From Candidatus Saccharimonadota bacterium (GTDB lineage Bacteria; Patescibacteriota; Saccharimonadia; Saccharimonadales; Saccharimonadaceae): a stretch of DNA of 64,000 nucleotides. Below, one piece after another: positions 32,730 to 41,290 of this stretch. The stretch covers positions 12,787-76,786 of the forward strand of contig CAJPLU010000001.1 in the NCBI GenBank assembly GCA_905371595.1. The letters run 5' to 3'. Made by a program: the position numbers and the translations under genes. The notes under the pieces were generated by a model, which did no database searches, was not told the origin of the DNA, and saw only the letters and a program-made list of their open reading frames with translations. The first letter of the stretch is position 1; every line of letters begins with the position of its first letter.

Positions 32730-32829
32730 ATAATGAATACTACGAAATGTGCTAGCAGAATCTTGTCAGTTGGTTAGAGTGAGCGCTACTTTTGATGTTC
32801 ACGGCTGTCCAACTGAGCTACTTCCGCCA
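32730..32829 (-). repeat. tRNA-His 5' decoy element (direct copy plus antisense D-arm)
   Basis: Minus strand, directly before tRNA-His. 32829-32809 is an exact 21-base copy of the tRNA start up to the D-loop GG, offset by 99. 32779-32766 is a 14-base perfect reverse complement of the tRNA D-arm (32704-32717), with a near-match continuing after a 3-base insertion. TCAGTTGG of the copy can pair with CCAACTGA of the antisense part. Spacing of parts is close to that of the tRNA-Arg element, although the filler sequence differs. Confidence 0.85.
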
Positions 32830-32856
32830 CATTACCCCCTTCTCGGGGCATTTATT

Positions 32857-32885
32857 ACTATACCAGACAGGCGCTTGATTGTCAC
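32857..32885 (-). promoter_or_regulatory. Promoter of the tRNA-His unit
   Basis: GTGACA, 17 bases, TATAGT with a TGG extension. Start at about 32850, so the transcript would contain a CCCC-5-GGGG hairpin (32846-32834), the decoy element, tRNA-His and the terminator. Confidence 0.6.
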
Positions 32886-34408
32886 TATTCCCAAACGGTT
32901 TCGATATCTGCACCTAGCGAGTTCAGGCGGTTAGCAATATCTTCGTAGCCGCGATTGATATTGTAAACATCGCGCAGTACCGATTTGCCAGGCGCCGCCA
33001 GCATCGCTAGCAAAATCACCACGCTCGGACGCAGTGCGGCTGGCGCTGTGATATCAGCCGGCTTCCAGCGAGTCGGGCCAGAGATATAAACCCGGTGCGG
33101 ATCAACCATATTTACTTGGGCATTCATTTTAGTCAGTTCAGTAAAGTAGATTGCTCGATTTTCGTAGCTCCAATCGTGGATCAGCGTGCGGCCCTTGGCT
33201 ACCGTGGCGCATAATCCCAAGAACGGCAGGTTATCCATGTTGATGCCCGGAAACGGCAGAGCATGAATCTTATCTTTCGGAGCATGCAATTCGGATTTTT
33301 TAAGCACGATATCAACTAGACGAGTGCAACCATTGCGCGCCATGTACTCTTCGGAAATATCGTACTGCAGACCCATACCCGCCAAAGTCGCTAGCTCTAG
33401 CTCCATAAATTCAATCGGCACGCGCCTGATAGTAATTTCTGAACCAGTCACGACACCAGCCGCCACGAAACTCATCGCTTCAATTGGGTCTTCGCTTGGG
33501 AAGTACTCGACGTCACAGTCAATTGATTTTTTGCCAGTAATCTTGAGAACAGTGGTACCGATGCCCTCTATTTTGACACCTAGCCTTTCTAGAAAGAAAC
33601 AAACATCTTGCACCATATAGTTCGGGCTAGCATTGCGAATAATAGTCGTACCATCATAAAGCGCCGCCGCCATAACGACATTCTCGGTGACCGTATCGCC
33701 GCGCTCGGTCAAAATAATTACTCGATCAACTCGCTGCGGTTTAGCTGTGGCAATATAGTTGTCGTTGGCCGCCTCAACACTCAAACCAAATGGTGCTAGA
33801 CCCGCCATATGCGGCTCAACCGTCCGCGTGCCCAGGCTACAGCCGCCAGCAAACGGTATCTTGAACGTCTCGTATTGGTGTAATAGCGGACCCAAAAACA
33901 TAATGATACTGCGTGTTCGCTTGGCGGCCTCAACATCCATACTGTCGAGCTGCAAGGCTTTCGGCGGATCAATCTCGAGGTCGTGCTCGCTAATCCAGCG
34001 GCATCGCACGCCTATGCTTTCCAGAACCTCAATAATTCGATTAACTTCCTCAATCCGTGCTACCCGGCGCAGCGTCGTCTTGCCCTTATTGAGCAAACTA
34101 GCACACAGCAATCCAACAGCAGCGTTCTTGCTAGTTTTGATTTCAATTTCACCATGCAGCTCCCGGCCGCCGTTGATGCGAAAGTTAGTTTTGCCCGAGC
34201 TATTAATCCGTACTATTTCGCTTGACAGCACCTCGCCGATACGCGCGATCATCTCGAGACTAATATTCTGCTTGCCGTTCTCAATTCGATTAATTGCCGA
34301 CTGGCTAGTGCCAAGCTCCTCTGCCAGTTCGTTTTGAGTCATATTGCGTGCTTGGCGCGTTTCTTGGATGAGTGCGCCGATGTTTTTGAGATACTTCGCC
34401 GTTTTCAT
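32885..34408 (-). CDS. murA: UDP-N-acetylglucosamine 1-carboxyvinyltransferase with N-terminal HTH domain
   Basis: 507 residues; first committed step of peptidoglycan synthesis (PEP + UDP-GlcNAc). Unusual because an XRE-type helix-turn-helix (about residues 8-64: TRQARNMTQNELAEELGTSQ, SAINRIENGKQNIS) precedes the enzyme. The MurA part starts at about residue 75; K94-N95 in KTSKNAA and the catalytic cysteine C190 in AGGCSLGTRTVEPH are intact, so it should be active and fosfomycin-sensitive by residue. The ATG at 34406-34408 lies 6 bases after TATTAT in a TTGACA-17-TATTAT promoter. The HTH could bind the AT-rich imperfect palindrome within that promoter and autoregulate; that is inference. Confidence 0.92.
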   Translation of the reverse strand: MKTAKYLKNIGALIQETRQARNMTQNELAEELGTSQSAINRIENGKQNISLEMIARIGEVLSSEIVRINSSGKTNFRINGGRELHGEIEIKTSKNAAVGLLCASLLNKGKTTLRRVARIEEVNRIIEVLESIGVRCRWISEHDLEIDPPKALQLDSMDVEAAKRTRSIIMFLGPLLHQYETFKIPFAGGCSLGTRTVEPHMAGLAPFGLSVEAANDNYIATAKPQRVDRVIILTERGDTVTENVVMAAALYDGTTIIRNASPNYMVQDVCFFLERLGVKIEGIGTTVLKITGKKSIDCDVEYFPSEDPIEAMSFVAAGVVTGSEITIRRVPIEFMELELATLAGMGLQYDISEEYMARNGCTRLVDIVLKKSELHAPKDKIHALPFPGINMDNLPFLGLCATVAKGRTLIHDWSYENRAIYFTELTKMNAQVNMVDPHRVYISGPTRWKPADITAPAALRPSVVILLAMLAAPGKSVLRDVYNINRGYEDIANRLNSLGADIETVWE

Positions 34409-34414
34409 GTCACC

Positions 34415-34443
34415 ATAATATACCTGATATGATATATTGTCAA
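34415..34443 (-). promoter_or_regulatory. Promoter and possible operator of HTH-murA
   Basis: TTGACA (34443-34438), 17 bases, TATTAT (34420-34415), 6 bases, ATG. The region contains the inverted pair AATATA...TATATT around the spacer, a possible binding site for the protein's own HTH. Confidence 0.7.
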
Positions 34444-34477
34444 GAAATTTAATCGCAACCAACTCTATTTCAAAACG

Positions 34478-34506
34478 TTACAGTAAATGATTATAAGTGC
34501 TAAAAT
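34478..34506 (+). promoter_or_regulatory. Promoter of glyA
   Basis: TTACAG, 17 bases, TAAAAT with a TGC extension; leads to a leader with a full ribosome-binding site (AAGGAGG) 6 bases before the ATG. Confidence 0.65.
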
Positions 34507-34531
34507 ATAGATAAGAAAAAGGAGGATAATC

Positions 34532-35803
34532 ATGACAGACACCGCAGTTGCCGCTTGCATCGCTGGCGAAGAGGAGCGCCAGCGCGACGGTTTGGAATTA
34601 ATACCAAGCGAAAATTACGTCAGCAAAAACGTTCGCGAAGCGCTTGGCAGCGTTTTTACCAATAAATACAGCGAAGGATACCCTGGCCGACGCTATTACG
34701 GCGGCCAAGAATTCACCGACCGCGTCGAGCAATTAGCTATTGACCGCGCCAAAAAATTATTCCGCGCCGACCACGCCAATGTCCAGCCGCACAGCGGCGC
34801 GCCAGCTAACGAAGCGGTCTATAGTGCTTGGTGCCAGCCAGGCGATACTATCTTGGCGATGGACTTGAGCCATGGCGGGCACCTGACGCACGGCTCGCCT
34901 GTCACCCGCAGCGCTAACTTATACAACTTCGTCCCGTACAAAATGAAAAATATCGAAACCGGCGAGATTGATTACGAAGAGATTCGCCGCTTAGCACATG
35001 AGCATCAGCCGCGCATTATTCTAGCAGGTTTTAGCGCTTACCCGCGCGAACTGGATTGGGCTAAATTTGCCGAAATCGGCCGCGAAATCGACGGCTGTCT
35101 GCTGATGGCCGACGTAGCGCATATTGCCGGGCTGATCGCTGGCGGCGTAGCCAAGAATCCGCTTGACTACGGCTTTCATGTTATGACTACTACCACCCAC
35201 AAGACACTGCGCGGCCCTCGCGGCGGCTTAATACTCAGTATGGGCAAGGTGACTAGTCCGCTCAAAAAACCCACCAAAACGCTCGAGAACATCCCGACAC
35301 TAATTGATCGGGCAGTCTTCCCAGGCATGCAAGGCGGCCCGCATATGAACACCATCGCTGCCAAGGCAGTAGCTTTTGGCGAGGCGCTGCAGCCCGAGTT
35401 CCGCGACTACGCGAAAAATATCGTCGCTAACGCCGTGCAGCTAGCCGAGGAGCTGCAGAAACGCGGCTTCCAATTAGTGACTGGTGGCACCAGCAATCAC
35501 TTGATATTAGCCGACATCAACAAGAGTTTTGGTATCGATGGCAAAACTGCCGAGATCGCTATCGATAAGATCGGTCTGACACTAAACGCCAACGCCGTAC
35601 CCGACGACCCGCTGCCGATGTTCCGGCCCAGCGGCATTCGCCTAGGCACGCCCGCCATCACCACCCGCGGCTGTCAGCCCGACGACATGACACGGATCGC
35701 TGAGTGGATCAAACAAGCGATTGACGCCCGCGAGGACGAAGGGGAATTAGGAGTTTTGCGCGAGGAGGTAAGGGAGTTTTGTCATAATTTAGAACAACTC
35801 TAA
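34532..35803 (+). CDS. glyA: Serine hydroxymethyltransferase
   Basis: PLP enzyme converting serine + THF to glycine + 5,10-methylene-THF. 423 residues. Start region [43 protein letters not shown], and the PLP lysine in [14 protein letters not shown] are all typical. One of few genes here with a strong Shine-Dalgarno (AAGGAGG). Supplies one-carbon units used by FolD. The plus-strand transcript can end at the hairpin at 35881-35908. Confidence 0.96.
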   Translation: MTDTAVAACIAGEEERQRDGLELIPSENYVSKNVREALGSVFTNKYSEGYPGRRYYGGQEFTDRVEQLAIDRAKKLFRADHANVQPHSGAPANEAVYSAWCQPGDTILAMDLSHGGHLTHGSPVTRSANLYNFVPYKMKNIETGEIDYEEIRRLAHEHQPRIILAGFSAYPRELDWAKFAEIGREIDGCLLMADVAHIAGLIAGGVAKNPLDYGFHVMTTTTHKTLRGPRGGLILSMGKVTSPLKKPTKTLENIPTLIDRAVFPGMQGGPHMNTIAAKAVAFGEALQPEFRDYAKNIVANAVQLAEELQKRGFQLVTGGTSNHLILADINKSFGIDGKTAEIAIDKIGLTLNANAVPDDPLPMFRPSGIRLGTPAITTRGCQPDDMTRIAEWIKQAIDAREDEGELGVLREEVREFCHNLEQL

Positions 35804-35880
35804 TACAATAGATCTGCAATAAAGACCCATAGGTAATGTATCATCTATAATAAGCTGCTCTAACTATTCACCTAATCAAA

Positions 35881-35908
35881 AAGCACCCTGGATAAAACCA
35901 GGGTGCTT
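35881..35908 (-). terminator. Terminator of the pilin operon (also faces glyA)
   Basis: 11-bp stem AAGCACCCTGG-6-CCAGGGTGCTT; on the minus strand followed by TTT after the stem (CTTTTTG). On the plus strand the T-run is only the stem's own TT. Confidence 0.75.
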
Positions 35909-35926
35909 ATCAACAATATAGTTAGA

Positions 35927-36379
35927 CTAACAGCCCTCAACAGTGCCAATAGTTCGTTCAATTTTGTCGTTGGTAGAGAAGTTCCAACCCCAAATCTTAG
36001 CGCCTACTTTATTACCGTGAGCATCCTTGCATACCTTGTATGCAACTTGTTTAGCTGCGTTTTCTCCAGTTGGAGCTGTAGTTGGAGCTGTATCTCCAGT
36101 TTCTGTATAGGCTTGAGATTCAAAATACCATGCCTTACCACTCTTTCCAGACGCGGACATATCAGCAATCTTTTCTGGATAACCATTTTCTTCTGTATTG
36201 TAGATTTGCGCCTTATCAGCAACATTTTTGACGACACCCTGAGACGCTGAAGTCTTTGCCTGGTTCTGAATACCATTATAAGCAATCAGTGAAATCACCG
36301 TCAAAATCGCGATGATGACGATCACAATCAAGAGCTCGACAAGGGTGAAACCTCGGTTTTTAAGTTGTTTTGTTGTCAC
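35927..36379 (-). CDS. Type IV prepilin (major-pilin-like)
   Basis: 150 residues. Short basic leader ending in G, then the processing site NRG/FTLVELLIVIVIIAILT with the conserved glutamate at +5, followed by the long hydrophobic helix and a soluble C-terminal domain with two cysteines (VCKDAHG and the terminal GC). Start set at GTG (36377-36379) because AGGGGG lies 9 bases upstream; this gives a normal-length leader. Last gene of the pilin group, with its own upstream region and followed by a strong terminator. Assembly proteins (PilB/C/D) are not in the window. Confidence 0.9.
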   Translation of the reverse strand: MTTKQLKNRGFTLVELLIVIVIIAILTVISLIAYNGIQNQAKTSASQGVVKNVADKAQIYNTEENGYPEKIADMSASGKSGKAWYFESQAYTETGDTAPTTAPTGENAAKQVAYKVCKDAHGNKVGAKIWGWNFSTNDKIERTIGTVEGC

Positions 36380-36459
36380 AGTAATGTGCCCCCTATTTAT
36401 TATGTTAGTTAATTGTAATTTGATAATACTACACCGATAACGAAAGCGCAAGTGGTTTT

Positions 36460-38220
36460 TTAATAGATGTAGCGATTCTGCGTCGGGCGCAGGAACAGTG
36501 ACTCGGTTGGCGCGCGGGCATCAATATGGGTACCGTCGCCAATTTGCCCGGCATCATTCAAGCCCCAGCAGTACGAATGTCCATTTTCCACCACTGCGCA
36601 ACCACGGTTAGCGCCAGCAGCCAGATCAATTATCCGCTGCCCTGCCGGAATTCCGCCTGGGCCAACCAATATCTCTATCGGTTTTACCGATCGGTTGTTG
36701 GGAAGCGCGCCAGGAGCAAGATTCGCCCCCAAATGACCATAAGCGTTAGTCCCCCAGCAGAACACTCTACCGCTATTCATCAGCATGCATGAATGCCAAA
36801 TGCCTACTTCAACCTTCTTCACTTTATCTGACGGCGACAAGCCTGCCGGCCGATCAACTTTAACTGGAGTAGCCTTTTTGGCAATATAGCCGATATGCGC
36901 CATACCTAATTGCCCAGCGCGACCATTACCCCAGCAGTACGCCTCGCCGTTAGCAGCAGCACATACGTGAGTAAACCTGTCTGCCTCGCCGCTTTGAGCC
37001 AAATATCCGTCCTGTGATATATTCGTTACATTGGTCAAACCAGAAACTCTCATAGGACTATAGACTGGCTGAGTGGCAGGGGCAGATGTATTATTGCCAA
37101 TCTGACCAACATTATTCTGACCCCAGCAATAGGCAAGACCATTCGCTATAGCACACATATTCATCGACCGCGTACCACTGGTCGCTAGCGCAGTTGCCGT
37201 ATAATTACTCGGCAGACCGCCAGAAACACCTGATTTAACTAAAGTCGGCCATGGGCGCACCTTTGTATTGTCACCAGTACCAGTCACGCCGTGAAAACCC
37301 TCGCCCCAGCAATATATCTTGCCGCCAGCAATGGCGCACGAAGTATTATACGAACCGCCGATACTAGTTACCGTTTTACCAGCCAGCGCCCCCTTAACCT
37401 CAATAGGAACATTTGAATGTTCTTCTGCGCCAGATCGTCCATTACCAAGCTGACCAGTACCGTTATAACCCCAGCAATAAACTTTACCTTCAGCTAGAGC
37501 GCAGCTATGATACTGGGCGGTAAATAAATTATCGATTCTCTTGCCGTAGAGAACTCCTGTTTGCTTGACTACTTTAACGGGTATATCGGAGTCAACGCTA
37601 AGCGCAGCTTGCGCTGGCTTACTAGGATTACCGCCAACTGACCTACCATTACCCAACTGTCCGTAGCGGTTTCTACCCCAGCACCAAATACTATTAGACA
37701 AAATACCGCACGTTCGATATGTACCGCTAGAAGACTTCGTCGCAATCAGACCGGGACGAGTGATAAGTTTTTTGACCGAAACAGTGTATTCTCGCAAAAC
37801 CATACCGCCAGAGTCCACAAGCTGTGTTTTGCCAATAGCCGAGACATCCGAATGATGATCATCATGAAAATTAAGGTCGCCAACGGCGAAAATCGTACGG
37901 ATCGAACCTTCACTCATAACGTATTTATTGGTCGGAATCTTGCCGTCTTGACCTTTGCAGTCGCTGCTTGGCGTTAGATACAAGCCAGCAGCTCCAGCAA
38001 CATGGCCCCATGTTTGTTTCCAGTTGTTCATATCTAGACACGCATTAGCTGCCGCCGTCCCCGATTCGCCAGCTTCTTGAGCCAGCTTATAATAATACTC
38101 CTCGCGAGAATAAATATACGAACGCGTAGTAACGCGGTATGCAGCCGCTAGCACCGCCAATATAAATGTTGTCATTATAATCATTACTGCTAGAGAATAG
38201 CCCTTATCAAAGCGAATCAT
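36460..38220 (-). CDS. PilX-like minor pilin fused to an RCC1-type beta-propeller
   Basis: 586 residues. N-terminus GYSLAVMIIMTTFILAVLAA is a pilin-like membrane helix with no classic cleavage site, as in PilX/PilV-like proteins; then SREEYYYKLAQEAGESGTAA as in PilX. From about residue 160 there are seven RCC1 units, each with a Cys-x-Trp-Gly core: GRNRYGQLGNGRS, GYNGTGQLGNGRS, GEGFHGVTGTGDN, GQNNVGQIGNNTS, GNGRAGQLGMAH, GTNAYGHLGANL and GLNDAGQIGDGTH. Seven units fit a closed propeller. Overlaps the PilW-like gene by ATGA. Likely sits at or near the pilus tip and binds a partner; the ligand is unknown. Confidence 0.88.
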   Translation of the reverse strand: MIRFDKGYSLAVMIIMTTFILAVLAAAYRVTTRSYIYSREEYYYKLAQEAGESGTAAANACLDMNNWKQTWGHVAGAAGLYLTPSSDCKGQDGKIPTNKYVMSEGSIRTIFAVGDLNFHDDHHSDVSAIGKTQLVDSGGMVLREYTVSVKKLITRPGLIATKSSSGTYRTCGILSNSIWCWGRNRYGQLGNGRSVGGNPSKPAQAALSVDSDIPVKVVKQTGVLYGKRIDNLFTAQYHSCALAEGKVYCWGYNGTGQLGNGRSGAEEHSNVPIEVKGALAGKTVTSIGGSYNTSCAIAGGKIYCWGEGFHGVTGTGDNTKVRPWPTLVKSGVSGGLPSNYTATALATSGTRSMNMCAIANGLAYCWGQNNVGQIGNNTSAPATQPVYSPMRVSGLTNVTNISQDGYLAQSGEADRFTHVCAAANGEAYCWGNGRAGQLGMAHIGYIAKKATPVKVDRPAGLSPSDKVKKVEVGIWHSCMLMNSGRVFCWGTNAYGHLGANLAPGALPNNRSVKPIEILVGPGGIPAGQRIIDLAAGANRGCAVVENGHSYCWGLNDAGQIGDGTHIDARAPTESLFLRPTQNRYIY

Positions 38221-39110
38221 TCTTCATTTCCTTTCCGAACAGTTAATGACTGAGATATTTTAGACACTCCCCCCACAGGAGGACTAATTGTTATATCAAT
38301 TTTAACCTTGTTAGCATTTTCAAACATATGGTCGGAACTGTGAGCAGCATCGTATTGGTTGGCTATTGGCATATCATCCTTAAAATATTGAACATCAAAT
38401 GCCGAAACGTTGCGAGCAATTGTTTCGTCGCGATAAAGCGATCGCCCTGGCGTTGCACCGCCAGTAAATTCGGATGACTGCGGAGGTATGGATTGTACTG
38501 CGATCTTGCGCCAAAATTCGTTATTTTCATCACCGGTACCACATATAGCAGAAGCGTTAACGCCAAGGGCTTTATATCTTTCGCTTTTTATATCATCAAA
38601 TATAACCCTTCGATACAATGTATTGTCCCGCATGAAGTAGATTACCATCTGTCTGTATTTTGGCTGGAGACGTCTTTCTGTACTGCAATTAAACCTTTTT
38701 GTTGCAGCATAAACTACCTCGCGAGAGCCTGCCCCGCGCCGTAAATTGGTCGCATACTGTATCAAGAGCAAGGCTCGTTTGTTGCTACCTCCGCCAAAAT
38801 ATTTCCAAGTTTGCAGAGTAGGCGCAGGAGTACTCACCGCGCCATATCCATACCGATCGATCATATTCATATCACCCCTTCTAGAAGTAGAGGCGATCTC
38901 GACTGAAGCCAAAACATCCATTTCGATAGCGTCCATCGTCACGTGCATGTCACGCGTCATTGAAGCAAGCGCATCTGCTGCTATAGCCTGGCGGTAAGAT
39001 GCTGATATAATACCGCCAAATATTACGACCACTATAAACATAACGGCCGTCGTCACCATTAGCTCTACGATAGTGAATCCAGATTGGTTAGAATGCCGCA
39101 TATGCAACAT
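38217..39110 (-). CDS. PilW-like minor prepilin
   Basis: 297 residues with processing site QSG/FTIVELMVTTAVMFIVVV and a long C-terminal domain. An ATG three codons in (39099-39101) is an equally good start and shortens the overlap with the upstream gene. The C-terminal region contains repeated beta patterns and two or three cysteines. ATGA coupling to the RCC1 pilin. By position and size it corresponds to PilW of other type IV minor-pilin clusters. Confidence 0.85.
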   Translation of the reverse strand: MLHMRHSNQSGFTIVELMVTTAVMFIVVVIFGGIISASYRQAIAADALASMTRDMHVTMDAIEMDVLASVEIASTSRRGDMNMIDRYGYGAVSTPAPTLQTWKYFGGGSNKRALLLIQYATNLRRGAGSREVVYAATKRFNCSTERRLQPKYRQMVIYFMRDNTLYRRVIFDDIKSERYKALGVNASAICGTGDENNEFWRKIAVQSIPPQSSEFTGGATPGRSLYRDETIARNVSAFDVQYFKDDMPIANQYDAAHSSDHMFENANKVKIDITISPPVGGVSKISQSLTVRKGNEE

Positions 39111-39516
39111 GGGTTACCCTCTTACCATTACCATATGTTACTACAGACTCAACACGAATCGGCATACCCAAACTGCTGACGGTGTCGCCGCAACCATACG
39201 GCGCCGATGCCACAACTTTTTGCTTGGTAGTTCCAGGCAACTCGCTAATATGCCCTTCTGAATCAAGCAATACCTGCTGCACAGCGCCTGGCAGCGGATC
39301 GGTACACAAAAACCACGTTGGCGGAGCTCCGTTGACATATTTACGCATATTATCGTACGCTAAATAACTAGCCTTTTGATCCTGGCGGTTGATAATCGAG
39401 AGTATACTAACCTGGGTATGCATCGTTAATATACCAAGCGATATTATCGAAATAAATAACAGCGTAACTACCACTTCAACAATTGTAAAACCTTCGTCCG
39501 TTCTCACCTTGACCAT
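39088..39516 (-). CDS. PilV-like minor prepilin
   Basis: 142 residues: short leader, DEG/FTIVEVVVTLLFISIIS and a small domain with two cysteines (WFLCTDPL, PYGCGDTV). Overlaps both neighbours. The ATG at 39514-39516 overlaps the previous gene by 13 bases; a GTG three codons later gives a tidy GTGA overlap and may be the true start. Confidence 0.83.
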   Translation of the reverse strand: MVKVRTDEGFTIVEVVVTLLFISIISLGILTMHTQVSILSIINRQDQKASYLAYDNMRKYVNGAPPTWFLCTDPLPGAVQQVLLDSEGHISELPGTTKQKVVASAPYGCGDTVSSLGMPIRVESVVTYGNGKRVTHVAYAAF

Positions 39517-40019
39517 ATGCTGTTCACCTGATAAAGCGCATTATCTGATTCGCTATAGTAATATATTCTGAAACCGACGCAAACATCCTTACCCGAAGCG
39601 CCGTAAATTTTATCGCAGTCGGATCTCTCTCTGTCTTGAGCACAATACCTATAGAGCATTTTCTGCTCGTCCGTCCAGCCCCAGCTGGCTGGTATCGGGC
39701 CAGCCGCCGGGCAGCCCTTGACTAGCCTATTGCCAGAACGGGAGGGATCTTGCACAACTGTAGTGTCACTAAAATATTTGCCTATATCAGCTAACAGCGC
39801 GTTGCCAGTTGGGTACTCATGCCCCCTGGAAGTAGTGTTGTATTTATAATAACGTTCAAGATCTAGAGCCATGGCTTCAGCGCGAGCTCTACGGGTTGCA
39901 TCGCGGCCTTTCGCCGTCAAGCCGTTGAACGTAGTCATAGCAATTATCAGCAGCACACCGATGACGGTAACTGCAATAACCACTTCAACTATAGTAAACC
40001 CGCCCTCTTTACGCTTCAT
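39504..40019 (-). CDS. Prepilin with DUF-type C-terminal domain, first gene of pilin operon
   Basis: 171 residues. Leader MKRKEGG then FTIVEVVIAVTVIGVLLI with glutamate +5; the following region ATRRARAEAMALDLERYYK is the pilin-type helix continuing into a globular part with four cysteines (GCPAAG, YRCAQ, SDCDKI, DVCVGF), probably two disulfides. Its ATG lies 6 bases after TACAAT, suggesting that a leaderless transcript for the minor-pilin genes starts here. Confidence 0.86.
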   Translation of the reverse strand: MKRKEGGFTIVEVVIAVTVIGVLLIIAMTTFNGLTAKGRDATRRARAEAMALDLERYYKYNTTSRGHEYPTGNALLADIGKYFSDTTVVQDPSRSGNRLVKGCPAAGPIPASWGWTDEQKMLYRYCAQDRERSDCDKIYGASGKDVCVGFRIYYYSESDNALYQVNSIWSR

Positions 40020-40025
40020 GACTTA

Positions 40026-40031
40026 ATTGTA
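40026..40031 (-). promoter_or_regulatory. -10 box of the minor-pilin operon
   Basis: TACAAT on the minus strand, 6 bases before the ATG at 40019; no clear -35. Confidence 0.45.
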
Positions 40032-40051
40032 GCGCACAATTTATAAAATGG

Positions 40052-41095
40052 CTATGCTTTTTCTGAGTTTTTGCCAGGTATCTCTAACGGCTCTTGCTCA
40101 ATGGTGATACCAAATTTTTGGTAAACGGTGTCAATAATTTTTTGGCGAGCTTGCGCTAGATCTTCATAGCTCTGTGCCGATTCATTGATAAGGACTAGCG
40201 CGTTTTTGTCGTGGACGCGCATACCATAATGAAGCGTACCTTTGAGCCCGCATTGATCAATTAGCCAGCCAGTTGGAATTTTGTATGTATCATGCGACAT
40301 ATCATAATGCGGGACATCAGGATACTTCTGCTGCAATTTAGATAATTTATCAGCCGAAACAACAGCGTTCTTGAAGAACGAACCAGTGTTTGGGCGGACT
40401 TTCGGGTCGGGCAACTTATCAAAGCGAATCTTCATCACAACTTCGCGTAATGTTTGCGGTGAATAATCGTGAATATCGTGCTCGTCTAAATAACGCTGAA
40501 TCGCTGCATAAAACGGCGGTCGAGATTGATGCCGCGACAAGCTAAACGTCACTGACGTTATGATATAGCGCCCCGCCCAACGACCGCGAAAAATACTATG
40601 ACGATATGCAAAGTCACACTCAGCATTGCTAATAGTTACAAATTGGTTATCGCGCGTATCGTAGGCATTGACCGAGACAATCGTCGAAGCAGCCTCTTGT
40701 CCATAAGCGCCGATATTCTGAACTGGCGCCGCACCGACCGTACCAGGGATCGCCGACAGGCACTCCACGCCGCTGAGATTCATCTCGACCGTCCGCCGTA
40801 CGAAGTCATCCCAAACCTCGCCAGCACCAGCTACAATCGTCACCAAATCGTCAGTTTCGTCAACAACTTCAAAACCTGGAATGCGATTGAGTATAATAAG
40901 TCCGTCGAAGCCCTCGTCATGCGCTAACGTATTGCTGCCGCCGCCGAGAACGTATATATCCAGATTGTGCTCATGAGCATAGCGTGCTGCTTCGGCGATA
41001 TCGGCGCGAGTTCTAGCCTCGACAATTTGCCGAGCCAAGCCGCCGAGCTGCATAGTTGTAAGCTTTTTGAGAGAGATGTCCTGCTGTATGTTCAT
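40052..41095 (-). CDS. murB: UDP-N-acetylenolpyruvoylglucosamine reductase
   Basis: FAD/NADPH enzyme for the second step of peptidoglycan precursor synthesis. 347 residues. FAD-binding VLGGGSNTLAHDEGFDGLII, AIPGTVGAAPVQNIGAYGQE, the arginine-bearing FAYRHSIFRG and the catalytic serine in PNTGSFFKN are visible; layout fits type I MurB. The open frame extends into the divergent tRNA gene, but the ATG at 41093-41095, 6 bases after TATAAT, is the natural start. Complements MurA at 32885. Confidence 0.95.
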   Translation of the reverse strand: MNIQQDISLKKLTTMQLGGLARQIVEARTRADIAEAARYAHEHNLDIYVLGGGSNTLAHDEGFDGLIILNRIPGFEVVDETDDLVTIVAGAGEVWDDFVRRTVEMNLSGVECLSAIPGTVGAAPVQNIGAYGQEAASTIVSVNAYDTRDNQFVTISNAECDFAYRHSIFRGRWAGRYIITSVTFSLSRHQSRPPFYAAIQRYLDEHDIHDYSPQTLREVVMKIRFDKLPDPKVRPNTGSFFKNAVVSADKLSKLQQKYPDVPHYDMSHDTYKIPTGWLIDQCGLKGTLHYGMRVHDKNALVLINESAQSYEDLAQARQKIIDTVYQKFGITIEQEPLEIPGKNSEKA

Positions 41096-41101
41096 AGTTT
41101 G

Positions 41102-41107
41102 ATTATA
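41102..41107 (-). promoter_or_regulatory. -10 box of murB
   Basis: TATAAT, 6 bases before the ATG. It lies only about 10 bases from the divergent tRNA-Arg(TCG) -10 box, so the two promoters compete for space. Confidence 0.55.
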
Positions 41108-41114
41108 CAATATG

Positions 41115-41123
41115 TGATATAAT
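41115..41123 (+). promoter_or_regulatory. Promoter of the tRNA-Arg pair
   Basis: Extended -10 TGATATAAT, 8 bases before the first tRNA. Confidence 0.6.
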
Positions 41124-41131
41124 TGCGATAG

Positions 41132-41208
41132 GCGCCCGTAGCTCAGCGGATTAGAGTACTTGGCTTCGAACCAAGGGGTCGCAGGTTCGAATCCTGCCGG
41201 GCGCACCA
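41132..41208 (+). tRNA. tRNA-Arg (TCG)
   Basis: 77 bases with encoded CCA. Acceptor GCGCCCG/CGGGCGC, anticodon stem-loop CTTGG-CTTCGAA-CCAAG, T-arm GCAGGTTCGAATCCTGC. Confidence 0.95.
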
Positions 41209-41213
41209 AACGT

Positions 41214-41290
41214 GCCCCGTTAGCTCAACTGGATAGAGCGTTGGTTTCCGGTACCAAAGGTTGCAGGTTCGATTCCTGTGCGGGGTACCA
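41214..41290 (+). tRNA. tRNA-Arg (CCG)
   Basis: 77 bases with encoded CCA. Acceptor GCCCCGT/GCGGGGT (first pair G-U), anticodon stem-loop TTGGT-TTCCGGT-ACCAA, T-arm GCAGGTTCGATTCCTGT. Only 5 bases after the previous tRNA, so the pair is one transcript. Confidence 0.93.

Noticed and set aside
35846..35910. TATAAT followed by a hairpin, possible small RNA of about 55 bases after glyA
   Set aside because: No -35 or TG extension, and the hairpin is explained as the terminator of the pilin gene on the other strand.
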